From positions 62,001 through 126,000 of the forward strand of contig CAWFER010000012.1 of the NCBI GenBank assembly GCA_963814805.1: a stretch of 64,000 nucleotides of DNA, in the 5' to 3' direction. Shown in pieces: positions 1 through 8,601 of this stretch. How positions within the stretch are numbered: the first letter of the stretch is position 1; every line of letters starts with the position of its first letter. The notes under the pieces are model-generated. The model worked only from the letters and a program-made list of their open reading frames with translations. It did not search any database and was not told the origin of the DNA. The stretch is from AP-15 sp963814805. GTDB taxonomy: Bacteria > Pseudomonadota > Alphaproteobacteria > ATCC43930 > CGMCC-115725. The position numbers and the translations under genes were made by a program.

Positions 1-613
1 AGGGCTTCAGCCCGACGATGCCGCAAAAGCTCGCCGGCTGGCGGATCGAGCCGCCAGTATCGGTGCCGGTCGCAGCCAGCGCCGCATGCGCCGCGACCGC
101 CGCCGCCGAGCCGCCGGACGAGCCGCCCGGCACCAGCGGCCGGTTGTCTCCCGCCTGGCGTCGGACTGCTTCGCCACGGATTTTCGACCGGCCCGTAATA
201 GCTCGTGGTGCTCGACGAGCCCATCGCGAACTCGTCGAGATTGGTCTTGCCGAGCATGACCGCGCCGGCCTGCCACAGCTTGTCGGTCACGGTCAATTCG
301 TAGGGCGGGCGAAACCCGTCGAGGATGTGCGAGGCCGCGGTCGTCAGCACCCCCTTGGTGCAATAGAGGTCCTTGACCGCGATCGGGATGCCGTCGAGCG
401 GGCGCGGCCTCGCCCCTCGCCAGCCGCCGGTCGGCGGCGTCGGCCATGGCCAGCGCCTGCTTCCGGCGTCTCGGTGATGAAGGCGTTCAACGGCCGCGCC
501 GCCTCGACCGCGAGGATGTAGCTCTGGGTCAATTCGCGCGCCGAGAATTCCCTGCGGGAGAGACCGTCGCGCGCCTCGGCGAGGCTGAGCGCGGTCAGCG
601 CGCCGCCGCTCAC
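1..613 (-). CDS. gatA: GatA, Asp-tRNA(Asn)/Glu-tRNA(Gln) amidotransferase subunit A (partial, frameshifted)
   Basis: Catalytic amidase subunit of the GatCAB complex, which converts misacylated Glu-tRNA(Gln) or Asp-tRNA(Asn) to the cognate aminoacyl-tRNA. Only the N-terminal third is present; the rest lies beyond base 1. Readable pieces include SLAEARDGLSRREFSARELT, GIPIAVKDLYCTKG with the catalytic lysine of the amidase-signature family, GGSSGGSAAAVAAHAA and ATGTDTGGSIRQPA with the nucleophile-region serines. The pieces lie in different frames because of about three +1 slips (near 457, 398 and 175). The GTG start at 613 overlaps the gatC stop as GTGA, so the two are translationally coupled. 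Family identity is secure; I take the breaks as sequence error. Confidence 0.9.
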
Positions 614-912
614 TCGATCACCTTGGGCACGGCGAAGAACCCGCGGCCGATCGCCGCCGGCGCGGTGCGCGGCGCGTTTTCGAGGATCGCCTCGCGGCAA
701 TCGCCGTCGCTCACCCGGTCCTCGCGCATCGGCAGGCGCATCGCCGCCACACTGGCCATCGGCGCCACACCCGAGGTGTCGACCTCGTTCAGTTGCTCGA
801 CCCAGGTCAGGATCTGCGTGAGTTCGGCGGCGAGCGGCTCAAGCTCGGCTGGCGCCAGCCTGATCCGCGCCAAGGCGGCGATGTGCGCCACGGTGGCCCG
901 GTCTAACGCCAT
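610..912 (-). CDS. gatC: GatC, amidotransferase subunit C
   Basis: Small non-catalytic subunit of GatCAB that holds GatA and GatB together. At 100 residues it is normal length for the family. It has the typical N-terminal helix (VAHIAALARIRL), the ILTWVEQLNEVDTSGV segment and a C-terminal RTAPAAIGRGFFAVPKVIE. It starts at ATG 912 and its TGA stop overlaps the gatA GTG start. The 110 bases upstream separate it from divergent ruvX, so both promoters should lie there, but I could not place a convincing one. Confidence 0.95.
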   Translation of the reverse strand: MALDRATVAHIAALARIRLAPAELEPLAAELTQILTWVEQLNEVDTSGVAPMASVAAMRLPMREDRVSDGDCREAILENAPRTAPAAIGRGFFAVPKVIE

Positions 913-1022
913 AACCCTGCTAACGCCATATTGCCGCCAACGCCATGATTTCTGCCACCTCCGGAAGCCTTGCCCGGCGCCCGGTAAAATCCCAGGACCC
1001 TTAAAATAAGGTATCCTCGCCC

Positions 1023-1517
1023 ATGATCCTAGCCGACCCCGCGGCGCTGCGCGAGACGGCGCCGCCGGGCGCGCGGCTGATCGGCCTCGATGTCGGCGCC
1101 AAGACGATCGGCCTCGCCCTCTCCGACACCCGCCTCGTCATCGCCAGCCCGCTCGAAACCATCCGCCGCCGCCGCTTTCGCGAGGACATGGCGCGGCTGT
1201 TCGCGCTCGTCGACCTGCACGGCGCCGGCGGCCTCGTCGTCGGCCTGCCGCTGACCCTGGCCGGGATCGACGGGCCGCGCACCCAGTCGGTCCGCCAGTT
1301 CGTCCGCAACCTCGTGGCGCTGCGCGATCTGCCGGTGGCGCTGTGGGACGAGCGGCTGTCGACCGCGGCCGTCACCCGCGAGATGATCGCCGCCGACCTC
1401 AGCCGAAAGCGCCGCGCCCAAATCGTCGACCGCGTCGCCGCCGCCTACATTCTGCAGGGTTTCCTCGATTTTCTCGGGCGGGCGTCCGGTTACCCGCGAG
1501 CCGGCGATTCCGCCTAG
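1023..1517 (+). CDS. ruvX: RuvX/YqgF family RNase H-fold resolvase, pre-16S rRNA nuclease
   Basis: YqgF family RNase H-like nuclease, implicated in maturation of the 16S rRNA 5' end and proposed as a Holliday-junction resolvase. The 164-residue protein is intact. It shows the first catalytic Asp in LIGLDVGAKTIGLALSD (about residue 22), the GLVVGLPLTLAG strand, DERLSTAAVTREM and the late acidic VDRVAAAYILQGFLD. It is divergent from gatCA and precedes pyrB by 130 bases. The ATG at 1023 follows a weak purine stretch (AAGG). Confidence 0.92.
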   Translation: MILADPAALRETAPPGARLIGLDVGAKTIGLALSDTRLVIASPLETIRRRRFREDMARLFALVDLHGAGGLVVGLPLTLAGIDGPRTQSVRQFVRNLVALRDLPVALWDERLSTAAVTREMIAADLSRKRRAQIVDRVAAAYILQGFLDFLGRASGYPRAGDSA

Positions 1518-1610
1518 ATCCAGTTCTTCACATACACTCCGGGCATGCGCTCAAACTCGCGGACGTTGCTGGCGCCTGCGCTGCGGGCATGGGCAAAGCC
1601 GATCCGAGCC

Positions 1611-1639
1611 TTGCCGCGCGACGGCATGGCAACTATAGT
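1611..1639 (+). promoter_or_regulatory. Candidate sigma-70 promoter for pyrB
   Basis: TTGCCG (1611-1616), a 17-base spacer and TATAGT (1634-1639) make a good housekeeping promoter. Transcription would be expected to begin about 1645-1647, right at the pyrB ATG at 1648. There is no Shine-Dalgarno-like sequence before that ATG, so the message could be leaderless. This is prediction from sequence only. Confidence 0.5.
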
Positions 1640-1647
1640 GCCCGTTA

Positions 1648-2639
1648 ATGAAAGGGGCCGTTAACGACACCGCGTTCCGGCGCCGCCATCTGCTCGGCAT
1701 CGAGGGTCTGTCGCCAGCGGAGATCGAACCGATTTCTCGACCTCGCCGACGGCTATGTCGAGCTCAACCGCCAAGCCGAGAAAAAGCGCGCATTGCTGCG
1801 CGGGCGCACGATCATCAACTGCTTCTTCGAGAATTCGACCCGCACCCGCACCTCGTTCGAGGTCGCCGGCAAGCGGCTCGGCGGCGATGTGATCAACATG
1901 GCCGTAGCGGTGAGCTCGATGGTCAAGGGCGAGACCCTGATCGACACCGCGATGACCTTGAACGCGATGCACCCCGACGTGCTGGTCGTGCGCCATCCCG
2001 AATCGGGTGCGGTTCAGCTGCTGTCGGAAAAGGTCGATTGCGCCGTGATCAACGCCGGCGACGGCAGCCACGAGCACCCGACTCAGGCGCTGCTCGACGC
2101 GCTGACGATCCGCCGCCGCAAGGGCCGGCTCGACGGGCTCCTGGTCGCGATCTGCGGCGACATCCTGCACAGCCGGGTCGCGCGCTCGAACATCGCGCTG
2201 CTCAACATCATGGGCGCGCGCGTGCGGGTGGTGGCGCCGCGCACCCTGTTGCCGGCGGCGATCGAGCGGCTCGGCGTCGAGGTGTTCCACGACATGGCCG
2301 CAGGGCTCGCCGGGGTCGACATCGTGATGATGCTGCGCCTGCAGAGCGAGCGCATGCACGGCTCGTTCGTGCCGTCGACGCGCGAATACTTTCATTTCTT
2401 CGGCCTCGACTACGAGAAGCTGCGCGCGGCCAAGCCCGATGCGCTGATCATGCATCCCGGCCCGATGAACCGCGGCGTCGAGATCGGCAGCGAGATCGCC
2501 GACGACATCGACCGCAGCTTGATCCGCCACCAGGTCGAGATGGGGGTCGCCGTGCGCATGGCCTGCCTCGAGATCCTGACCGGCGATCTCGGCGACGGCC
2601 CGCCACCGTTTCGCTCCCCCGCGAGCGGGGGAGGAGTAG
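1648..2639 (+). CDS. pyrB: Aspartate carbamoyltransferase catalytic subunit (frameshifted)
   Basis: Catalyses carbamoyl phosphate + aspartate to carbamoyl-aspartate, the committed step of pyrimidine synthesis. The carbamoyl-phosphate site FFENSTRTRTSFEVAGKRLG (near 1822) and the HPTQALLDALTI and HPGPMNRGVEI motifs are present. One extra T near 1741 (ATTTCTCGAC instead of ATTCTCGAC) splits the first 32 residues from the rest. After VAVRMACLEIL the frame runs into a GC-rich palindromic repeat and on into pyrC. The TAG at 2637-2639, one frame over, is the most likely original stop, so the end is uncertain. It lies upstream of a pyrC-like gene, as in other alphaproteobacteria. Confidence 0.9.
2614..2633. 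repeat. Palindromic GC-rich dispersed repeat at the pyrB/pyrC junction
   Basis: CTCCCCCGC (2614-2622) is followed by the two bases GA and the exact complement GCGGGGGAG (2625-2633), then AGTAGGGAAGGGG. This resembles the CTCCCC-GCGAGC-GGGGAG intergenic repeat abundant in many alphaproteobacterial genomes. It sits where the pyrB C-terminus meets the pyrC N-terminus. Homopolymers here also invite sequencing error. Confidence 0.6.
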
Positions 2640-2651
2640 GGAAGGGGCGCG

Positions 2652-3940
2652 AACCGCCTGCTGATCCGCGGCGCCCGGCTGCTCGACCCGGCAAGCCGGG
2701 CTCGACGCGGATCGGCGACCTGCTGGTCGAAGGCGGCCGCATCGCTGCGGTCGGCGGCAATCTCGCGGGCTGCGCCGAGCGACGCCGAAATCGTCGGCCG
2801 CCGCGGGCCTGTGCCTGGCGCCAGGCCTGGTCGATATGCGCGTGCAGTTGCGCGAGCCCGGCGCCGAGCACATGGAATCGATCGAGAGCGGCGGGCGGGC
2901 CGCGGCCGCCGGCGGGGTCACGACGATGGTGGCGCTGCCCAACACCGAGCCGCCGGTCGACGATGTCTCGGTCGTCGAGTTCCTGGCCCGACGGGCGCGC
3001 GAGGCCAGGCTCGCCAAGATCCACACCTATGCCGCGGCGACCAAGGGCCTCAATGGCCGGCAGCTGACCGAGATGGGGCTGCTCGCCGCCAATGGCGCGC
3101 TCGGCTTCACCGACGGGGTCGAGGCCGTCGCCGACGCACTGGTCATGCGCCGCGTGCTGGCCTACGCCCGCAGCTTCGATCTGCTGGTGCTGCAGCATCC
3201 GCAGGAGCCGAGCCTCGCCGCGGCGGGCGAGGTCAACGAGGGCGAGATCGCAACCCGGCTCGGGCTGCCGGCGATCCCGGCGGCGGCCGAAATCATCATG
3301 GTCGAGCGCGACCTGCGGCTCGTCGAATTGACCGGCGCGCGCTATCACGCCGCCCACCTCTCGACCGGCGCCGCGGTCGAAGCGATCCGCCGCGCCAAGG
3401 CGCTGGGGCTGCCGGTCACCTGCGACACCGCTCCCCCCTATTTCACCCTGAACGAGACCGCGATCGGCGACTACCGCACCTTTGCCAAATTGTCGCCGCC
3501 GCTGCGCAGCGAAGCCGACCGGCGCGCGGTGATCGAGGGGCTGCGCGACGGCACGATCGACGCGATCGCCAGCGATCATGCGCCATGGGACCAGGATTCG
3601 AAGCGGCTGCCGTTCAGCTCGGCGGCCTATGGCGATCGTCGGGCTGGAAACCCTGCTGCCGTTGTCGCTCGAACTCTACCACGACGGCAATCTCGGCCTG
3701 CTCGACCTGATGGCGCGGCTGAGCTGGAACCCGGCGCGCATCCTGCGGCTGCCGGTGGGGCGGCTGACGCCGGGAGCGCCCGCCGATCTGGTGCTGTTCG
3801 ACCCGGATCATGCCTGGCGGATCTGCACCGACGAGTTCCGCTCGAAATCGAAGAACGCGCCGTTCGACGGCCGTCCGGTCCGGGGCCGCGTCAGGCGCAC
3901 GATCGTCGACGGCCGCACCATCTTCCGGCGCGAGGACTGA
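2652..3940 (+). CDS. pyrC: Dihydroorotase-like protein, probably non-catalytic (PyrX/PyrC'), frameshifted
   Basis: Amidohydrolase-fold homologue of dihydroorotase, about 430 residues. It starts with RLLIRGARLLDPAS and ends VDGRTIFRRED. Active dihydroorotases carry an HxH zinc motif in GLVDxHxHLREPG; here it reads GLVDMRVQLREPG, so both histidines are replaced. Later landmarks remain (LQHPQEPSL, HLSTGAAV, SDHAPWDQD). In Pseudomonas an inactive pyrC' partners with PyrB as a structural subunit, and similar RVQ versions occur beside pyrB in alphaproteobacteria. I therefore infer a structural role with a true dihydroorotase elsewhere. Several one-base breaks occur between 2690 and 2810 and one near 3632. 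No ATG is visible at the start, which is approximate. Confidence 0.8.
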
Positions 3941-3957
3941 GGGTGCGCTCGGCCCGC

Positions 3958-4046
3958 CATGATTGCTTCGCTGGGCTCGCAATGACAACCGATCAACGTG
4001 TCGTTGCGAGGGGCGGAGCGACGACGCGATCTCGCTCGCGATGACC
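3958..4046. repeat. Alphaproteobacterial dispersed repeat (GATTGCTTCGC...GTTGCGAG...GCGATGAC)
   Basis: The segment has GATTGCTTCGCTGGGCTCGCAATGAC (3961-3986), then CGTGTCGTTGCGAG...GCGGAGCGACGACGCGATC and CTCGCGATGAC. It matches the well-known GTCATTGCGAG/GAAGCAATC type of interspersed repeat of Bradyrhizobium and relatives, with imperfect complementarity between its arms. It fills the whole pyrC-plsY gap, and its right end provides the plsY start codon. Confidence 0.65.
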
Positions 4047-4629
4047 GCGCTGCTCGCCGCCGCGGTCATCGGCTATCTCCTGGGCTCGATCCCGTTCGGG
4101 CTGGTGCTGAGCCGGCTCGCCGGCCATGGCGACATCCGCCATATCGGCTCGGGCAATATCGGCGCGACCAACGTGTTGCGCACCGGCAGCATCGGGCTGG
4201 CCGCGCTGACCCTGCTGTTCGATGTCGGCAAGGGGTGCGTCGCGGCGGCGATCGCCCATCGCTGGGGCGAGGCGGCGGCGCTGGCCGCCGGCCTCTGCGT
4301 GATCCTCGGCCATATGTTTCCGGTCTGGCTCGGGTTTCGCGGCGGCAAGGGCGTCGGCAACCGCACTCGGCGTGCTGATCGCGCTGGCCTGGCCGGTGGC
4401 GCTCGTCGCCGCCCTGATCTGGCTCGCCGTCGCCTCCTACTCCCGCTATTCCTCGCTCGCCGCGCTGATCGCCTCGGTGGCCAGCGCCGCCGTGGCGCCG
4501 TTCCTGGCCGACCGGGCGACGGCGCTGTTGATCGCGGTGATCGCGCTGCTGATCATCCTGCGCCACCATGCCAACATCCGGCGCCTGATCGCGGGCAGGG
4601 AAAGCCGGATCTCGTTCCGGAAAGGCTGA
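4041..4629 (+). CDS. plsY: Acyl-phosphate:glycerol-3-phosphate acyltransferase PlsY (frameshifted)
   Basis: Inner-membrane enzyme that transfers an acyl chain from acyl phosphate to glycerol-3-phosphate, the first step of phospholipid synthesis. Family motifs are clear: GYLLGSIPFGLVLSR, the glycine-rich GSGNIGATNVLRTGS, LLFDVGKGCVAA and GHMFPVWLGFRGGKGVAT. About five hydrophobic segments are visible and it ends RLIAGRESRISFRKG. One extra G near 4356 (GTCGGCAACC for GTCGCAACC) breaks the frame at GGKGV; joining gives about 195 residues, the usual length. The ATG at 4041 lies inside a dispersed repeat. dprA follows 8 bases after the stop. Confidence 0.9.
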
Positions 4630-4636
4630 GGGCGCC

Positions 4637-5798
4637 CTGGCCGCGCGCGCGCTCGAACCCGAGGAGCGGCTCGACTGGCTGCGCCTGATCCGCACCGAAT
4701 CGATCGGCCCGATCAGCTTTTACGCGATGCTGCGCCGGTTCGGCTCGGCCCGCGCCGCGCTCGAGGCGCTGCCCCGCCTGGCCCGCCGCAGCGAGCGCAC
4801 GCGGACCGTGACCGCGGTCACCCGCGCCGCCGCCGCGGCCGAACTCGCCGCACTCGATCGCCTCGGCGGCCGGTTCGTGTGCTGGGGCGAGCCGCTCTAC
4901 CCGGGCGCCCTTGCCGCGGTCGAGGACGCGCCGCCGGTCCTGAGCGTGCTCGGACGGCCCGAGCTGCTCGACCAGCCGGCGGTGGCGATGGTCGGCGCGC
5001 GCAACGCCTCGGCCAACGGCCGGCGTCTCGCCCGCGAGCTGGCTGCCGGGCTCGGCCGGGCCGGGCTCGTCGTCGTCTCGGGCCTGGCCCGCGGCATCGA
5101 CGCCGCGGCGCATCTGGGCGCCATCGAGACCGGCACCGCGGCGGTCGTCGCCGGCGGCGTCGACATCGTCTATCCCGAGCAGAATCGCGGGCTCTACGAC
5201 GCCTTGCGGCGCCAGGGTGCGATCGTCGCCGAGCTGCCGCTCGGCAGCGAGCCGCAGGCGCGCCATTTCCCGCGCCGCAACCGGATCATCTCGGGGATGG
5301 CGCTGGGCGTCCTCGTGGTCGAGGCGGCGGCCCGCTCGGGCTCGCTGATCACCGCGCGCTTTGCCCTCGAGCAGGGCCGCGAGGTGTTTGCCGTGCCGGG
5401 GTCGCCGCTCGACCCGCGCTGCCGCGGCGCCAACGATCTGTTGCGGCGCGGCGCCACCCTGACCGAGTCGGCCGAGGACGTGCTGGCGCAGCTCGGCCCG
5501 TTGCTGCGCGGGCCGCTGCCGCCACGCCTCCCGACCCCCGCGCCGCCGCCGACGCCGGCGCTGCCGAGCGGGCCGGGCTGGCCGTCGAGCTGGCCGGTTG
5601 GCGGCGCCGGCGAGCCGGCCGCCGACGAGGATGCGCTCGACCGTGATCCTCGAAAGTCTGAGCCCGACCCCGGTCGCGGTTGACGAACTGGTGCGCCAGT
5701 GCCAATTGACAGCTTCCGCGGTCGCCACTCTATTGCTCGAGTTGGAGCTGGCCGGGCGGGTCGAGCGTCATCCGGGCAATCTCGTCTCGCTGCGCTGA
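4637..5798 (+). CDS. dprA: DNA-processing protein DprA/Smf (one frameshift near the end)
   Basis: Cytoplasmic protein that protects incoming single-stranded DNA and loads RecA during natural transformation. It has an N-terminal SAM-like region (DWLRLIRTESIGPISFYAML) and then the Rossmann-like core: VAMVGARNASANGRRLAREL, VVSGLARGIDAAAHLGA, RHFPRRNRIISGMALGVLVVE and GSLITARFALEQGREVFAVP. A proline-rich linker is followed by a winged helix (ILESLSPTPVAVDELVRQC) that lies in another frame because of an extra T near 5643. No ATG lies upstream of the conserved N-terminus; CTG at 4637 is the best guess. Presence of dprA alone does not prove competence. Confidence 0.9.
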
Positions 5799-5849
5799 GC
5801 ATCGCTCGCGCTGTGAACTCCCGCCGCCCGGGCTTCACCGAACGGGCCC

Positions 5850-8601
5850 ATGAAAGTCGTCGTCGTCGAATCGCCGGCAAAAGCGAAAACCATCAACAAG
5901 TATCTGGGCCCCGACTACAAGGTCGTCGCCAGCTACGGTCATGTGCGCGACCTTCCGGCCAAGGACGGCTCGGTGCTGCCCGACGACGATTTCGCGATGT
6001 CGTGGGAGGTCGACGGCAAATCCGAAAAGCACATGAAGGAAATCGTCCAGGCGATGCGCGGCGCCGACGGCCTGATCTCTGGCCACCGACCCCGACCGCG
6101 AGGGCGAGGCGATCTCATGGCACGTCCAGGAGGTGCTGAAGTCGCGCCGGGCGTTGAAGGGGATCGAGGTCAAGCGGGTCGTCTTCAACGAGGTCACCAA
6201 GAACGCCGTCATCGAGGCGTTCCGCCGGCCGCGCGAGATCGACCGCGAGCTGGTCGACGCCTATCTGGCGCGCCGCGCGCTCGATTACCTGGTCGGCTTC
6301 ACCCTGTCGCCGGTGCTGTGGCGCAAGCTTCCGGGCAGCCGCTCGGCCGGCCGCGTGCAATCGGTCGCGCTGCGCCTCATCTGCGAGCGCGAAGCCGAGG
6401 TCGAAGCGTTCAAATCGCGCGAATACTGGACGGTCGAGGTCACGTTCACGACCGAGGCCGGGCACAGCTTCACCGCGCGGCTGACCCATCTCGACGGCAA
6501 GCGCCTCGAACGCTTCGATCTCGACACCGAGGCCAAGGCGCGCGCCGCCGCCGAGGCGATCCTGCAGGCCCCCGGCTTTGCCGTCGCCGAGATCGACAGC
6601 CGGCAGGTCCGCCGCCACCCGTTTCCGCCGTTCACCACCTCGACCTTGCAGCAGGAGGCCTCGCGCAAGCTCGGGCTCTCGGCCAGCCGCACGATGCAGC
6701 TCGCCCAGCGGCTCTACGAAGGCGTCGATCTCGGCGGCGAGACGGTCGGGCTGATCACCTATATGCGCACCGACGGCGTCGCCATCTCGGGCGAGGCGAT
6801 CGCCGCCGCGCGCCAGCTGATCGGCAAGGATTTCGGGCGCGAAATACGTGCCCGACGCGCCGCGCGTCTATCAGCAGCCCGGCCAAGAACGCGCAGGAAG
6901 CGCATGAGGCGATCCGTCCGACCGATCTTGGCCGCAAGCCGGCCGACGTCGCCGCCCATCTCGACCGCGACCAGCGCCGGCTCTACGAGCTGATCTGGAA
7001 GCGAACCCTGGCGAGCCAGATGGCCTCGGCCCTGCTCGAGCAGGTCACCGTCGACATCGCCGATCCGGCCGGCCAAGCTGCGGCTGCGCGCCACCGGCCA
7101 GGTGGTGCTGTTCGACGGGTTTCTGGCGCTCTACCAGGAAGACCGCGACGATGCCGCCGACGAGGAGGGCGCCGGCGCCCGGCTGCCGCAGATGCGCCAG
7201 GGCGAGGCGCTGGCCCGCGGCGCTGTCGTGCCGAGCCAGCATTTCACCCAGCCGCCGCCGCGCTATACCGAGGCGAGCCTGGTCAAAAAGCTCGAGGAGC
7301 TCGGCATCGGCCGGCCCTCGACCTATGCCTCGATCCTGCAGGTGCTGCAGGACCGCGACTATGTCCGGCTCGACAAGCGGCGCTTTCTGCCCGAAGACCG
7401 CGGGCGGCTCGTCACCGCCTTTCTGACCAATTTCTTCGAGCGCTATGTCGAATACAATTTCACCGCCGACCTCGAAAACCAGCTCGACGACGTCTCCGGC
7501 GGGCGGGTCGACTGGAAGGAGTTGCTGCGCAATTTCTGGCGCGATTTTTCGACTGCGGTCGACGGCACCAAGGATCTGACGATCACCCAGGTGCTGACGG
7601 CGCTCGACGAAGACCTCGGGCGGCATTTCTTCCCGGCCGACGGTTCAGGGCGCGATCCGCGCCTGTGCCCGGTCTGCGGCGCCGGCCGGCTCAGCCTCAA
7701 GCTCGGCAAGTTCGGCGCCTTCATCGGCTGCGCCAACTATCCGAACTGCCGCTACACCCGTCCGCTCGCGATCGAGGGCGATGGCGAGGCCGCAATCGCC
7801 GACGCCACGTTGGGGACCGACCCGGCGAGCGGGCTGGAGGTGACGATCAAAAAGGGGCCGTTCGGCCATTACCTCCAGCTCGGCGACGGCGACGGCGAGG
7901 CCAAGCCCAAGCGCGTGGCGCTGCCGCGCCAGCTCAAGCCCGCCGATGTCGATCTCGACACCGCGCTGCGGCTCCTGGCCTTGCCGCGCGAGCTCGGCCG
8001 CCATCCGGAAACCGGCGAGGCGATCATCGCCGGGATCGGCCGCTTCGGCCCCTACATCAAGCACGGCAAAACCTTCAAGTCGCTCGCCGCCGATGACGAC
8101 GTCCTGACCATCGGGGCGAACCGCGCCGTTGTCCTGTTGGCCGAGCCGGTCGAGCGTCGCCGCGGCGCGCCGCAGCCATTGCGCGAATTGGGGCCGCATC
8201 CCGAAGGCGGCGCGGTGGCGCTCTATCAGGGCCGCTATGGCCCTTATGTCAGCCATGACGGCGTATTCGCCACCTTGCCGAAGAGCGCCGACCCGGAGAC
8301 TTTCCGGCTCGAGGAGGCGCTGGCGCTGCTTGCCGCACGCCGAGCGGCGAGCCCGCGCCGGGAACGCCCGAGCGCGAGAAAAGCCTTGGCGCCAAAGTCC
8401 GCCAAGCGGGCCAAGCCGGCAGCAGCGGCCGAGCGGGCGGCGGCCGCGGCCAAAATGCCGGCGCGGCCGGCGCGAAAGGCAGCCAAGCCAACGTCGGCGG
8501 CGGCAAAACGCCCCGGCGCCGGCGGCAAAAAGGTCGGCGCCAAAAAGGCCGGGGCCGCCGCGCCGGCCAAGAAATCGCGCGCAGGCGCGCCGCCGGGCTA
8601 G
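5850..8601 (+). CDS. topA: DNA topoisomerase I (type IA), frameshifted
   Basis: Relaxes negative supercoils. The start ATG 5850 opens the TOPRIM domain (MKVVVVESPAKAKTINKYLG; ATDPDREGEAISWH after the break). The catalytic tyrosine is in GLITYMRTDGVAIS near 6755. One zinc-ribbon (CPVCGAGRL...GCANYPNC) lies near 7665-7750, followed by repeated C-terminal DNA-binding modules (GPFGHYLQLGD, GRFGPYIKHGKTFKSL, GRYGPYVSHDGVFATL). A Lys/Ala/Pro-rich tail of about 85 residues follows. Three breaks are visible, near 6078 (extra base in ATCTCTGG), 6840 and 7075. The gene is essential or nearly so in most bacteria, which argues against real decay. Confidence 0.92.

Noticed and set aside
6070..6090. Programmed ribosomal frameshift in topA
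   Set aside because: No slippery heptamer plus structure, and the same type of break occurs in some twenty unrelated genes.
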